Shown in pieces: positions 25,301 through 34,230 of a DNA stretch of 64,000 bases. Both the position numbers and the translations under genes were made by a program. The notes beneath the pieces are model-generated. The model saw nothing but the letters and a program-made list of their open reading frames with translations, was not told where the DNA came from and did not search any database. The DNA comes from Ophiura sarsii (lineage: Eukaryota > Echinodermata > Ophiuroidea > Amphilepidida > Ophiuridae), in NCBI GenBank assembly GCA_035610835.1, contig CM069441.1, forward strand, positions 159,444,455 through 159,508,454, written 5' to 3'. Every line of letters starts with the position of its first letter. Positions within the stretch are counted from its first letter, which is position 1.

Positions 25301-28300
25301 CTTTTTATGACTTTGACTTACTACGACCTTGTCCCACATTTGTGGCCTTAAATCAAATTTTAACTAATGCCGCATTGTGCCTCCATTTACTTGTGTTGGG
25401 TCACAAATTTGCAGCTACTTTCAGTACTTTGGTCTTGAGTTATTTATTGGGGGAACTTTCCAGAAACCACTGTACTTTAAGGCGTAATTAGTATAAAATA
25501 TAAGAACTAGCACAGTAGCAGCGTATCCTCACTCACAGATAGTCAAAACCAGGGATAGATTTCTCCTATATCCTCCCATGTATTAATATAGGGCAAGCAA
25601 ATTCAGCCCAACCTATGCTTGTTTCGCCGATGACAGATCCCAGCATGATCTCAGCGTGGGATTTCTGTGGTTTGGCATCTGAACATGTGTGCCCTTGATA
25701 GTAATACGCGGATTTAGGGTTTCCCTAGTGTTGGGCGGTATCGCGCTGATGTTGGTACGCCCTACTTCTGGTTTTACGCTAACGTGTGGGATTGCATTGA
25801 AATACGCTGATAACCAGCTAATAACGCTGATGAAAACAAACAAAACTACGCCGTATTCGATAGTTTTAACGAAAAAGAATAATTGTTTTACATTAATTAA
25901 CAGTTTACCTCCATATTTTAGGACTTCAAACTCTCCAATAGGCTTGCACCTTGCCAGAAAAAGATCGACATTTTGCCGTGCCCAATAGCTCTAAATGTGC
26001 GTATTAGGCCATACTAGTCTGGCGTAGTTTGCAACCAAGAGTTATTATAGTATTAACTCCTTTGTTTGACCGTGTTTGCGATAACTTTGTTTAGGCCTAG
26101 GAAAGGCTAGAGAGCCAATCAAATCTGCTTATTTGATTTAAAAGGCCGAAATTCGGAGGAAAAGACAGTTTGAAAAATGGGGTTTGGGTGTTTTAGCCCC
26201 AGTTTTAGCATGCAAATTACTCTGCAAATTTATAATATAAGCCTATTGTGTGGCTGAGACAAATATACAGGTATATTCGTCTCAGTATTGTGGTACAATA
26301 ATTGTGTATGTATAAACTATAAAAAACAACAACTATGTAATTATGTACAGTGGCGTGCTCAGGATATTGTGAGTGGGAGGAGGGCACCTGACCACAAATG
26401 AAATTCCCCCGACTCAGAGCTTCTTCTCAATTCCCCCGACGAGTATACCAAACAAAAAATAGTAAAAGGTAGACCCATTGGGTCACACCACCCCACACAC
26501 ACACCCAGGCGCGGATCCAGAAAAGTTTAGGGGCCGGGGGGGGGGGGGGGGGGGGGGGGGGGGCGGCCAATAAATGAAATTGATAATGTACCATCCAAGC
26601 GGTGCTGCCTCGAACCATGCTCGGACAGGGGGGATGTGCCCCCCCCCCTCAATTTTTGAACTCATTTGGTGCGATCTGGTGTATACTTTTGACCAATATT
26701 TTATCGAAAAGCCACCTCTTCATTTCCGATAAATATTTTGTTTTTTTATCAATGCACCAATGCACGAAAGAAGTTGAGCATAAATTATACTGATAGATTC
26801 TTGATTTAAGTAATAGATGGGTTAAAAGCTCGAACAGGGGGGAGTCTGGGGATGTTCCCCCCTCAGAATTGGATTTTTTTTCAATTTTCGAACTCATTTG
26901 GTGCGATCTGGTGTATACTTTTGACCAACATTTTATCGAAAAGCCACCTCTTCATTTCCAATCAATATTTTGTTTTTATCCCAATGCAAGAAAGAAGTTG
27001 AGGATATTTTCCTGATATAGTATAGATTGTTTAAAAGCTCGAAAAGGGGGTGTCTGAGGTGTGATGTGCCCCCCATTTAGAATTGGATTTTTTTTCAATT
27101 TTCAAACCATTTGGTGTGTACTTTTGACTAATATTTTATTGAAAAGCAATCACTGTATTTCCGATCAATATTGGCTTTTATATAGGCCTATGCCAGAAAG
27201 AAGTTAGAGTTACTTCCAAAATATCAGAGGTCTCGTCAACGTACGTACGCACGGTATATCCCGACCGACGTCCAATAAACTCCAAACGTTCTTATGTCCC
27301 CTCGCATGCCTCCCCGCCCCGCCTTTTTGTACTGCCCCTACCCTTTTCTTTTTCGTTTGTCCCCTCTTCTTCCTCCCTCCGTAAGTTCTTCCCCCCCCCC
27401 CCTTAGACCTTAGTTTTTCCTTCCTTCCCCCTCCCCTTTTTTGTTGGTGGTCCCGGGGGGGGGGGGGTGGGGGGGGGGGGGGTGCGTCGAGCCCCTCCCC
27501 CCCCCACCACCCCTGTATCCGCGCCTGGCCTGCACACACCCTCTAGCGACGGCCCTGCACCCGACTGGCAGTAGTTTCTCCCGACTGGCAGTAATTTCCC
27601 CCGAATCCCCCCGTCCCACTAAAGATATAAAGAAATAAAAAATAAAGAAATAATAAGCCCCCGATATTTCACACCAAAAATTAATATGTTCAGTCCCTTA
27701 AATAAATAATTAGACACAAAAAACAACGTAAATAAACCTAAAATACGTCATTTTAGGACTCTAATGAGCTTTTACATTGCCTCTAGATTTAGTCTGTTAT
27801 ATCCAGTCCCCACTGGCATGACTGGCTCGGTAAATTACATGACGCCTAGACTGCCGAATTTTGCAACTTTTCGGCATTTTATGCGGAACTTTCAATGGAT
27901 ATTTCAACTTAATGTGCACTTTTTAATTCTGCCGAACCCCAGGATAGTTTAGGTATGGGTATACTATCTTTATTTTTAATTGTGAAAGACTTCTGTACTT
28001 TTGAGGGGTGCGTCGACCATGAAATCTTCTGAGTTTATTTTGACCGTTCGTCCCATTTCAATGCATTTTCCTATAGTAGCGTAAAAACCAGAAGTCGGGC
28101 GTACCAACATCAGCGCGATACCCGCCCAACACTAGGGAAACCCTAAATCCGCGTATTGAGCCAATCATAACACTTGTTGCATCACATGATCAGTGTCAAC
28201 CCAATCAAAGCACGCGGCAAGGTCACTGAATTTGATGTTTACAAACAAAACACATGTGCTATTCTGTGGAAAATTACCAATTTGCATATTCATTGAGATG

Positions 28301-31300
28301 CCATGACCTCATCTTTCATCGGAATAAAGTGGATCCACTTGAGGGTGGTACATCAGGACCTGTTCTTTTGATCTACCTTTGCAAATTGAGATTTCACCGT
28401 TGCTTTTTCTATAATAAAAGGATCCGATATAGTGTCAACCAGTGCTCTACTATGATGACATTTTAGGAATTTTCTACAATCTCCGTCAGAAAACAACTTG
28501 AAGCCATTGTTTTGAATGTTTTACAGTAAGTTATCCCAGTAGTTATCCATCTGTGCATATGATGAATTTGTAATATCAGGCAAATGCAAATAACAATCGA
28601 TGATCTTTAATCATAGTATTTGGGTGGGAATCCTTATTGTATGTATGCTGCCTATAGCATGCTTGTGCACTGGCTTGTGGCAGCAGTGGCAGTAACAACT
28701 CAATCGGCACCACATGCTGAGCAAGGGGCGACCTTGTTGCGAAACAAGCATAGCTTCAAGCTTTACCTACAGAAATCTATCCCTGGTTTTGACTATCTGT
28801 GCCTCAATACGCTCGGGTCCCCGCTACATGGTTATGCCACATTTACCTACCTCTGAAACCACATAAACCCCCTACAACCCCCACACACACACATGTACAC
28901 AAACCAGGTTGATTTATAATCATAACCTTCCTAACCATTTACTGTGGCTACTTTAATAACCCATACATATCAAACAGCATTAATACTTCATTAACCCTCT
29001 GTACCTCTGAAACCACATAAACCCCACACACACGCACCAGTAAGCTGACTAAATAATTGCTGTATCTTGTTGGATGGGTGAAATTATCAAAAACCCGTAA
29101 ACACGGAAGTGCGTTGTAGAACAGCGTCACAACAGCGTTATCTTTGAGAAGTAGACGCGTCGCGGTATCTCCTAAATCCGATTGGTCGCAATTGTATCTA
29201 TGGTAGGGATGTTCATATCATTGACTACAGAGGGCGACATTTTTTGAAAATTTGTAGCCAAAATATATGGAAAACTCCATGTTTACCTCTTTTAAATCCA
29301 GTGAAAAAGGAAGACACGAGCTGGGATGTATTCACCGATGTCTAACTAACCACACACAAGCAACTGGACATCATGAAAGTAAAGCCCATTTAAGCTAAAA
29401 TAGTTTAGCAATATAACGCAAACTACTTATGGTTATAACTTTGTGATTATTCAGCCTGCAGACATGGTTGAACCATCATTTTTTATTGTAAGGTACTTTG
29501 TTTCCATGTATTCCTTTCTCAAGAGATATTTTTATTTTCAAAATTTTATGATCATGCCTATCTATGGGTCATAAGGCCAAATAAAAAATAAATGTTTGTT
29601 TCCGGTAACCCCGACCGACCCGCTTAAACCTGCTGACCCAAAAATATTATCCCAATTTTGATAAAAATAAAGTTTATTTTTCACAGGCCAACCTAATGTT
29701 TTCCGTGTATAAAACGGAAATAAGAGAATGCCTAAAATTATTACTGCTCATGCAATCGCGATCTTTGGTGGTCCTAAAACCGACGCACATAATACCGCAT
29801 GGTAAAACATACCGGGAACCATTCAACATTGGTCAATTGTCTCGCATATTGGGGTCCTAGCAATTGTGATTCATAGACTCTCGCACACGAGTTAAGAAGC
29901 AAAGCGCACTATACGGTGCTCAAAGCAGATTATCGAAAAGACTAGCAATACAAGTTTTGTTTACATTAATAAAAAGGTATTCCCCCATTTTGCAAGGCCA
30001 CATGTACAATCGAATGATTTAACATGACATTTAACTGACACGTGTATTTCTCGGACTATTAATACGATCATCGGCCGCAGTGACTATGGAATTTGTTTTT
30101 AAATGACTTTTTCGACCAATTTTCCAAGTTGTTTATTGGTGGGTACATCATTGATAAGGATATTTCCCCTGATCCCGATCTGATCAGGCTTTATCTGACG
30201 TTTTTGATCAGTACCGATAAACTATCATAGTTGTAGAATTCGGAAACCAAGTTATATTTTATCAATGTTGAAGGTTTTTCTCGACGACATATCGATACAA
30301 AATTTACTAATGACCCGTACCGCTGTTACTGCGTCTGTTTCACTTAGGCCATCTGCAATGAATTCTTAGTTTCCTGTTGGAGATTTTAAAACTGGAACCA
30401 GGTGAGAATTCATTATTCATTATTCATTGTTTTGTGTCAATTCATTATTGACTTCCAAATGAATATAACTTCCAATATTTGAGCGGTTTGAATACCTGGA
30501 TGTACATAAAAAAAAGGGCTAATGCGTCCTGTATACATCATATAGGCCCCGGAAAAAACATTTTTTCCCAAAGATCATGACCGAAAAATCACCCCCAAAT
30601 ATCACTCTTTGAATTCTAACTTAAAAGCAAATAAGCTTACTGTTTAATAGTCCAATTGTCTTCTGCGTGACAACATATTAATTTGAAAGTTATCCCTGGT
30701 AGAGAGGTTTCATAATTCATTGTCTTTATAATTATTCCAATTTCGGCAGTTTTAATTTTTGTTTACGCCTAAAAGTTTGTTTTCACTCATCAACAACAGC
30801 GCAGCATTTGCGGTTACATCATTCGATGTGGTTGGTTGGTTTGTTGGTGGTACCAAAAACCGTAATTATTGTGATAGCGTAACATGGTAAAAATAACACA
30901 CTGGGAACCGTGTGGAACAGAAAAGAAATATCATATTATTAACCTCAGTTCGGACATGCAAAAGTCTCTCGCGCATGTGTTGAGAAGCAAAGCGCATTAT
31001 CACGTTGTTCAAAGCAGATTGTCGAAAAGGTTAATGCTTGTTTACATAGATGAGTATTTCCCCCAAGTTAGCATACATGTAGTATGGTCGAAGGAAAAAC
31101 ATTCATTTTTTAATGAGAAAATGCAGTGTATTTACGTTTAATGAATTATAACAAAATAATGAATTATTTGACCCGGAAGCCAATTCCGACCCGCCCGCCA
31201 ACAGGAAACTAAGAATCAATTGCAGATGGCCTATGTAATATAGGATTCCCTCATTTTTATAGAAGTGAAATATGGCACATTTTAGGTATCTGCCTTTTTC

Positions 31301-34096
31301 TTCAGAATGATACCAGATACAAACCGATATTGAAATTCAAAAATAACATATTTTTCCTACCTACCGACCCAATTTTTTTTCAGCATGTAACCGGAAACAA
31401 ATAATTATTCTTATTAGGCCTAAATGTTCCTGCCCACACGCTCATTAACTAGACGTGCGCGTTTTTAAAAGTGCCATGAAGTATTCTGACGACGACTATA
31501 CATCATACCTGTGTACGAACGGTGTTCCACAAGGCTCAGTCCTAGGTCCAATCCTGTTTGTCATATATATACATAAATGACCTACCCGACATCGTTTCAT
31601 CAAACGTCAAAATGTTTGCTGATGATACGAAAATCTACCACAGACTTGACAAAAACAACAACAGGGGAGAGGAAACGATACAACAGGACCTAGATCGCCT
31701 ACAAGAATGGTCCGACACCTGGCTCCTCCGCTTTAATGCAACAAAATGCAAAAGTATGCATATATGGGCTCAACAAACAGCAAGAGAGATTACCACTTAG
31801 GAGATCAAATCATTCCGAAAACAGAGGAAGAAAAAGATATGGGTATAATCATATCTAACAACTGCAAACCATCTCTGCAATCATCAAAGGCAGAGCCAGC
31901 AAAAGCGATGAGCAGTCTAGGGGTCATCAGAAGATCCTTTAAGTACATCGACAGCAACAGTTTCTCAATTTTGTACAAGGCATACATCCGTCCGCACCTG
32001 GAGTACTGTGTTCAAGCCTGGAACCCTTACCAGATTGGCGACATCAAAACGCTTGAGAAAGTCCAGAGAAGAGCCACAAAACTTGTCAAGAGCCTGAGAA
32101 ATAAACCATATGGAGAGAGGTTGAAAATCCTCAAGCTCTATCCGTTTGAAGTAAGAAGAAAAAGAGGAGACCTTATTGAAGTTTTCAAAATCCTCAACGG
32201 ACTGGAAGACATATGCCCAGAAGAGCTTTTCACCATTTCTCACAACATCGGAACAAGGGGCACAGGTTCAAACTCTTCAAAAAGCAACTGACAAAAGGAT
32301 TAGAATTACGGAAGCATTTCTTCTCACAGCGTGTCGTGGACGTATGGAACAAACTTCCTCCATCAGTTGTCAATGCAAAATCGACAAATCAATTCAAGAA
32401 CCAACTAGACAAATTTTGGTCCGAATATGGATATGGGGATCTAAAAGGCTTACGCCTATAATTTTTTACCCATCAAATCTTAAGTGTAAGTGTAAGTGTA
32501 AGTGAACGTCATTTGGACGTCGCCGGGAGAAAAGAACCCCTTCACAACCAGGGTGTATGTTAACCGGTATCGCATCGCAGTTTGCGCCACAATCAAGCAC
32601 AACTGCGACGCACATTTGTACATGCATACATGTAGCAAACTTGCTACACAACATTTTGGACTCGGGACACTATTATTTCCTTCCGAAGTTCCGATTGATT
32701 TTAACTTACTATTATTAGTGATGTGAATGGTCCATTTCACGCCATTTAATCACATAGTATTCCGTATTTGGATACGTTTAAATTGATAAACTCACTACAT
32801 TCGTCGAGTTTATACTCGCCACATGACACGTTCTAGACTGATTGTTTACAAATTACATCATACATTAACACTTCGTAACTACACGAGAATTCCCATTACA
32901 TGTACAGCTCAGATGAACATGTACGCAATTTATTATGCCGTAAACTTCGACCTGACTTTCGACCCGGGCCTGACCATTTTCCAATATAGGGGTGAGAGAG
33001 AGGGGCGAGTAATCGTATAGTGAATAATGAATGGTTTTAATTATTGTTTGCTTCTGAACGGGTCAGCGGACAGCTAATTAGTGAAATTATCTGCAATATA
33101 TATTGTAAATATTTGATTTCATCAGTCTTCTTCCTATTCTAGAAAACAAATTACTCGGAAATCAAAAATGTTTACAATTGTACCAAAGCTCACCCCCTGT
33201 TTTTAAATCGACTTAATAATAATTATATCAAAAGTTTCTGGCCGTGCCGCGGCACACTTGACTTGGGGATTTGACAGTTCTCTCAGGGATCTGATCTGGG
33301 CACGAAAATTGAAACTCATTTAATCAATCCTGCACCTAACCTTACATAGACGTATGTAAAATGGTTGTACTAATTGAAAATAGATTTAACGGATCAACAG
33401 CAAATTGGAATTAAAAAAATTAAACAAAACTGCTATGCACAATTTGTAAATTGAAACTCATTTAATCAATCCTGCACCTAACCTTACATAGACGTATGTA
33501 AAATGGTTGTACTAATTGAAAATAGATTTAAACGGATCAACAGCAAATTGGAATTAAAAAATTAAACAAAACTGCTATGCACAATTTGTAAATTGCTATA
33601 CAAAAAATTAATTGCATAGCAGTTTTGCTACACACAATAAAAACCTTAACATACACCCTGTTCACAACACAATTCAAACTACATAGGCCTACATGAACTA
33701 CGACGACGACAACACATTTTATTTGTTACGAGATACACACATCAGAAATTCTGATGTGTGGTATCTCAAACCATGGACTAGTCCATGGCTCAAACTCCTA
33801 ATGCGATGCAGTAACCTTGCTTATTGGAGTATAAAATAATCCAGATCCAGATCCAGATCCAGAACTCACAACAGGCAATCAGTACATGTAGCCAGCCTGT
33901 AGGACAGCTCAGGTTGTCGAATTTGGCACACATGTTATGTTCAACATAAAAACATGTTGACTTTCGTTCAATTCAATCAATCAATCGTGTTCGTCCACGT
34001 CCATATATTTTATTATTATTTACGGATGATTTGACCGCGTTTATGTCCAAGATTACTAAAAGCACATACCTCTTGATCCTCTTTACAAGTCGACAT
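4348..34096 (-). CDS. RWDD4: RWD domain-containing protein 4 (RWDD4) orthologue, eight coding exons
   Basis: Exons in transcript order: 34096-34070, 22968-22888, 21928-21819, 19520-19475, 18447-18343, 17042-16922, 9687-9638 and 4380-4348. All introns are GT...AG, with phases 0, 0, 2, 0, 0, 1, 0, so the joined frame stays open for about 190 residues (vertebrate RWDD4 is about 188). An RWD domain covers about residues 10-125: LLSIYEADD near 15-23, YPEKLP (the RWD YPxxxP turn) at 56-61, and AMTYTLFEYAK at 96-106. A lysine-rich linker (about 137-163) and RGWDWVDVVK at 171-180 follow, then a short Ser/Gly/Lys tail. Spacing between these blocks equals that of the vertebrate protein as I recall it. 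RWD domains generally mediate protein-protein contacts; the function of RWDD4 itself is poorly defined. An in-frame TAA (minus strand, 34108-34106) 9 nt upstream of the ATG supports the start. The gene looks intact despite very heavy transposon load in its introns. Confidence 0.92.
4432..4671. mobile_element. Fold-back MITE in RWDD4 intron 7
   Basis: Inverted arms of about 40 bp share agagatcccatgttttggat and extend to a ccctct-type end. It lies about 50 bp from the exon 8 acceptor. Confidence 0.6.
5065..5174. repeat. Tandem duplication, 2 x 55 bp
   Basis: Copies 5065-5119 and 5120-5174 differ at only a few bases; each carries the palindrome tactgtacagta. Confidence 0.85.
5234..6540. repeat. 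50-bp minisatellite, 26 copies, with 300-bp higher-order period
   Basis: The unit is 50 bp, containing aggtttgataaccagcac and ttttcccacctaatttgac. Left copies are the most diverged (variants at 5251, 5371, 5421, 5501, 5541). Right copies are nearly uniform with GCAGATT, except a distinctive GCCACAGCCG variant at 6047-6056 and again exactly 300 bp later. It lies in RWDD4 intron 7; 50 is not a multiple of 3, so it is not coding. Confidence 0.95.
7251..7871. mobile_element. Large fold-back element, ~245-bp arms
   Basis: Arms 7251-7500 and 7625-7871 are reverse complements at high identity, around a ~120-bp centre. Both arms give the same short open frame (GCIFLA.NYLNPSNIFGNIL) because they are copies; it has no known domain. 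An intronic transcript could form a long hairpin. Confidence 0.8.
7919..9347. mobile_element. Mariner-like element (TA-flanked), host of a hAT-like insertion
   Basis: The left end cagggtgtccca-gaatgatctatac (interrupted at 7931-8184) mirrors the right end gtatatatcattctgacaccc, with TA on each side. No transposase frame is recognisable. It contains gtgtctaac/ttaaacgcg-rich sequence around 8620-9080. Confidence 0.5.
7931..8176. mobile_element. hAT-like MITE with 8-bp target duplication
   Basis: GTGTCCCA at 7923-7930 is repeated at 8177-8184. The inserted 246 bp starts CAGTAGCGTAG and ends GGGTACGCCACTG, i.e. hAT-type CAGTGGCGTA termini, and holds G and C runs at 7947-7985. Removing it restores the end of the surrounding mariner-like element. 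Confidence 0.8.
9638..9687 (-). CDS. RWDD4: RWDD4 exon 7 (RGWDWVDVVK block)
   Basis: The acceptor is aattttcctttcag and the donor is AAG|gtatgtg. The 50-nt exon completes an Asp codon and then reads FKGERARGWDWVDVVK, the conserved C-terminal block of the family. Confidence 0.92.
10970..11242. repeat. Segment A, copy 1 (MITE-like, own inverted ends)
   Basis: About 273 bp starting CAATTCAGG and ending CCGGAATTG; further copies at 13513-13786 and 16057-16329. It carries an open frame with a proline run then EWGDWGVDFNEV; the middle copy is frameshifted by one G. Confidence 0.8.
11258..12160. repeat. 184-bp tandem array inside segment B (3 clear + 2 decayed units)
   Basis: Units each end in GGGACTGGTC or a variant at about 11400, 11581, 11769, 11952 and 12135 (spacing 181-188). 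The first three are >90% alike by eye; the last two keep only length and the end motif. Repeated in B copy 2 at about 13802-14704. Confidence 0.8.
12338..12418 (-). repeat. tRNA-like sequence in segment B (copy 1)
   Basis: The minus strand reads gggcgattagctcaattg with an A box and GGTTCAAATCC as B box. Acceptor, anticodon and T stems do not pair, so this is a SINE head or relic. An identical copy is at 14882-14962. Confidence 0.6.
14882..14962 (-). repeat. tRNA-like sequence in segment B (copy 2)
   Basis: Identical to 12338-12418, displaced by 2544 bp. Confidence 0.6.
16922..17042 (-). CDS. RWDD4: RWDD4 exon 6 (basic linker)
   Basis: The acceptor is cttaatcgcatag (weak pyrimidine tract) and the donor is ACAG|gtacgtt. 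The 121-nt exon encodes 40 codons plus one base (phase 1). It ends KKVQLTKSQKRRITERT, matching the lysine/arginine-rich linker of vertebrate RWDD4. A transposon end sits about 13 bp into the following intron. Confidence 0.9.
17215..17615. mobile_element. TTAA-flanked fold-back element
   Basis: TTAA at 17211-17214 and 17616-17619. Arms of about 185 bp are reverse complements (landmarks gttagaaaagtaattatc, gccatctctca, gatttaaagcc), with ends AGAAAGTGTC / GACACCTCCT. Located in RWDD4 intron 5. Confidence 0.75.
17741..17812 (+). repeat. tRNA-like sequence (Ser-ACT-like), probably SINE head
   Basis: A 72-nt tRNA-shaped block. The acceptor arms cgccggt/accggct pair at 6 of 7, a perfect 5-bp anticodon stem ttcga/tcgaa encloses loop ttactgt (anticodon ACT), and a near-perfect B box ggtttgagtcc is present. 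The T stem and half the D stem are broken, so a functional tRNA is doubtful. Confidence 0.5.
18343..18447 (-). CDS. RWDD4: RWDD4 exon 5 (AMTYTLFEYAK block)
   Basis: The acceptor is a T-rich tract ending aacctag and the donor is CGG|gtatgtg. The 105-nt exon encodes 35 codons beginning AYELIGYAMTYTLFEYAK, the most diagnostic block of the family (last RWD helix), followed by an acidic stretch. Phases are 0 and 0. Confidence 0.93.
18690..18820. repeat. Tandem duplication, 2 x ~64 bp
   Basis: Two copies sharing ccactgttg.(a/g)ccatattac, taatctacc and gtcac.gatctaccca. Confidence 0.7.
19270..19398. mobile_element. CpG-rich palindromic MITE
   Basis: Arms share ttgcgcatcggc(t/c)gacgtcgg and flanking gcgttc.tactcc in inverted orientation around a ~35-bp loop. 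Located in RWDD4 intron 4. Confidence 0.65.
19475..19520 (-). CDS. RWDD4: RWDD4 exon 4
   Basis: The acceptor is ctttcttgttacag and the donor is GAG|gtaagtc. The 46-nt exon supplies one base to complete the Ile codon begun in exon 3, then 15 codons (HTNIQKSLETKLLSE). The residue count between exons 3 and 5 is the same as in vertebrate RWDD4, which supports this small exon. Confidence 0.88.
19755..20232 (-). repeat. Dispersed ~450-bp repeat, copy 2 (inverted)
   Basis: Reverse-complement counterpart of 1617-2090, with small indels. Confidence 0.55.
20915..20989 (+). repeat. tRNA-derived SINE head
   Basis: gctccc/gggagc acceptor arms, an A box (TAGCGCAGTCAG), a G/C-rich anticodon stem and a B box ggttcgatccc with a partial T stem. 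The anticodon loop lacks T33, arguing against a working tRNA. Confidence 0.55.
21060..21208. mobile_element. Hairpin MITE, TATAGTC ends (copy 1)
   Basis: Inverted ends tatagtc.gatttataattg and attgaacgaac, about 30 bp. A second, more decayed copy is at 45192-45325. Confidence 0.65.
21221..21870. repeat. 76-bp minisatellite derived from the RWDD4 exon 3/intron 3 junction
   Basis: Units start at 21221, 21297, 21373, 21449, 21525, 21601, 21677 and 21753, with a partial unit at 21829 that overlaps exon 3. On the minus strand each unit carries the exon end (ATTCTTTA, AAGCACA) followed by the donor GTAAGTAC. The true donor at 21818-21817 is thus followed by seven copies 76 bp apart. Confidence 0.95.
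21819..21928 (-). CDS. RWDD4: RWDD4 exon 3 (RWD core with YPxxxP)
   Basis: The acceptor is gttgaattcatcag before 21928 and the donor is CACAT|gtaagtac at 21819/21818. The 110-nt exon encodes 36 codons plus two bases (phase 2). It includes SFLVEIKWGKKYPEKLP, the conserved strand and YPxxxP turn of the RWD fold, and ends DLFFNKH. Its last ~40 nt and its donor are the source of the adjacent 76-bp minisatellite; this copy keeps TTG where every downstream copy has TAG. Confidence 0.92.
22031..22326. mobile_element. MITE with TTGC(A/G)AAAGGGCC inverted ends
   Basis: The left end (22031-22064) and right end (22292-22325) are ~33-bp inverted repeats, also found at 57.7-58.3 kb. Located in RWDD4 intron 2. 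Confidence 0.6.
22888..22968 (-). CDS. RWDD4: RWDD4 exon 2 (start of RWD domain)
   Basis: An acceptor ttattttttcag precedes 22968 and a donor AGG|gtaagtg follows 22888. The 81-nt exon reads 27 codons, including LLSIYEADDCFKR and a final TYQYR, the first helix and strand of the RWD domain. Phases are 0 and 0. Confidence 0.92.
23252..24959. mobile_element. Mariner-like element, TA-flanked, with nested repeats
   Basis: TA at 23250-23251 and 24960-24961. The ends cagggtgacccagaaaatg and cattttctgggtcacctg invert, about 38 bp. Inside are a smaller element with ggccatgcgttttgaactgg ends (about 23463-24075) and two direct copies of a ~225-bp block (23853-24073 and 24240-24486). No transposase frame. 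Confidence 0.75.
25530..28800. repeat. Large inverted repeat enclosing other elements
   Basis: 25704-25782 and 28079-28158 are ~80-bp inverted copies (gatttagggtttccctagtg). Farther out, 25532-25640 matches the complement of about 28715-28800 (agatagtcaaaaccaggga). About 2.3 kb of unrelated sequence, including 26505-27530, lies between. Confidence 0.6.
26505..27530. mobile_element. Element with CCAGGCGCGGAT ends and three internal ~220-bp repeats
   Basis: Ends CCAGGCGCGGATCCAG and CTGTATCCGCGCCTGG invert. Three diverged tandem units sit inside (landmark catttggtg near 26663, 26895 and 27108). G runs lie at 26536-26563 and about 27457-27482. An adjoining hAT-like end (cagtggcgtgctc) is at 26349. 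Confidence 0.55.
28850..29036. repeat. Short direct duplication with CA-rich tract
   Basis: tacctctgaaaccacataaa occurs at about 28848 and 29003, followed each time by an (AC)n tract. Confidence 0.6.
29575..31420. mobile_element. Harbinger-like element with GGCC ends and TAA duplication
   Basis: TAA at 29572-29574 and 31421-31423. Ends ggccaaat...tgtttccggtaac and gttaccggaaaca...ggcc invert. A second GGCC-ended element (30347-31231, TA-flanked, ggccatctgcaat ends) is nested inside. Both contain diverged copies of one ~200-bp block (about 29790-30000 and 30870-31060). Confidence 0.6.
30347..31231. mobile_element. Nested element with GGCCATCTGCAAT ends
   Basis: About 33-bp inverted ends (agtttcctgttgg inside), TA on both sides. 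An 85-codon open frame at 30884-31141 has no recognisable domain. Confidence 0.6.
31470..32504 (+). mobile_element. 5'-truncated CR1/Jockey-type LINE, reverse transcriptase C-terminal half
   Basis: Conceptual translation gives NGVPQGSVLGPILF (RT motif B region), MFADDTK (catalytic FADD, motif C), LYKAYIRPHLEYC (thumb) and RVVDVWNKLPPSVV (typical C-terminal WN.LP block). Frames change near 31560, 31765 and 32215, so it is a pseudogene. The 3' end is marked by four TAAGTG units (32481-32504), a microsatellite tail usual for this superfamily. Located in RWDD4 intron 1. Confidence 0.85.
33308..33591. repeat. Tandem duplication, 2 x 142 bp
   Basis: Copies at 33308-33449 and 33450-33591 are nearly identical; an inverted fragment (gcatagcagttttg) follows at about 33613. 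Confidence 0.85.
33730..33788. repeat. Two adjacent near-perfect palindromes
   Basis: 33730-33767 (gagatac...cacatcagaa and complement) and 33771-33788 (ccatggactagtccatgg). They lie in RWDD4 intron 1, about 300 bp from exon 1. Confidence 0.8.
33839..33863. repeat. (CCAGAT)n microsatellite
   Basis: About four hexamer units. Confidence 0.8.
34070..34096 (-). CDS. RWDD4: RWDD4 exon 1 (coding part, start codon)
   Basis: The ATG at 34096-34094 opens nine codons (MSTCKEDQE), ending GAG|gtatgtg at 34070/34069. The EDQE segment matches the N-terminus of vertebrate RWDD4. Phase 0 joins to exon 2. A G at -3 gives an acceptable start context and an upstream in-frame TAA closes the frame. Because the exon is so short, it was placed by motif, donor site and phase together; a cDNA could shift it. 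Confidence 0.75.
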
Positions 34097-34190
34097 TACA
34101 CACACTTATGATCAGAAACTTGTAAAATACTAGTAGATTTATAAAATAAATGTAGACCGTGATGACATCCTTTTCCTCAAAATTACACAC

Positions 34191-34230
34191 AGGTCAAAGG
34201 TCATCCCTCTTTAATCCAATCAGCGGAAGT
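34191..34230 (-). promoter_or_regulatory. Candidate RWDD4 proximal promoter: DR1, CCAAT and ETS-like motifs
   Basis: Within 40 bp, 95-135 bp upstream of the ATG, are AGGTCAAAGGTCA at 34191-34203 (a perfect DR1 nuclear-receptor half-site pair), CCAATCAG at 34216-34223 (NF-Y type) and CGGAAGT at 34224-34230 (ETS type). All read on the plus strand. The spacing to the first exon fits a core promoter; factor identities are inferred from motifs only. Confidence 0.5.

Noticed and set aside
27210..27539. 109-codon open frame rich in Pro and Gly
   Set aside because: Generated by C/G-rich transposon ends, no domain.
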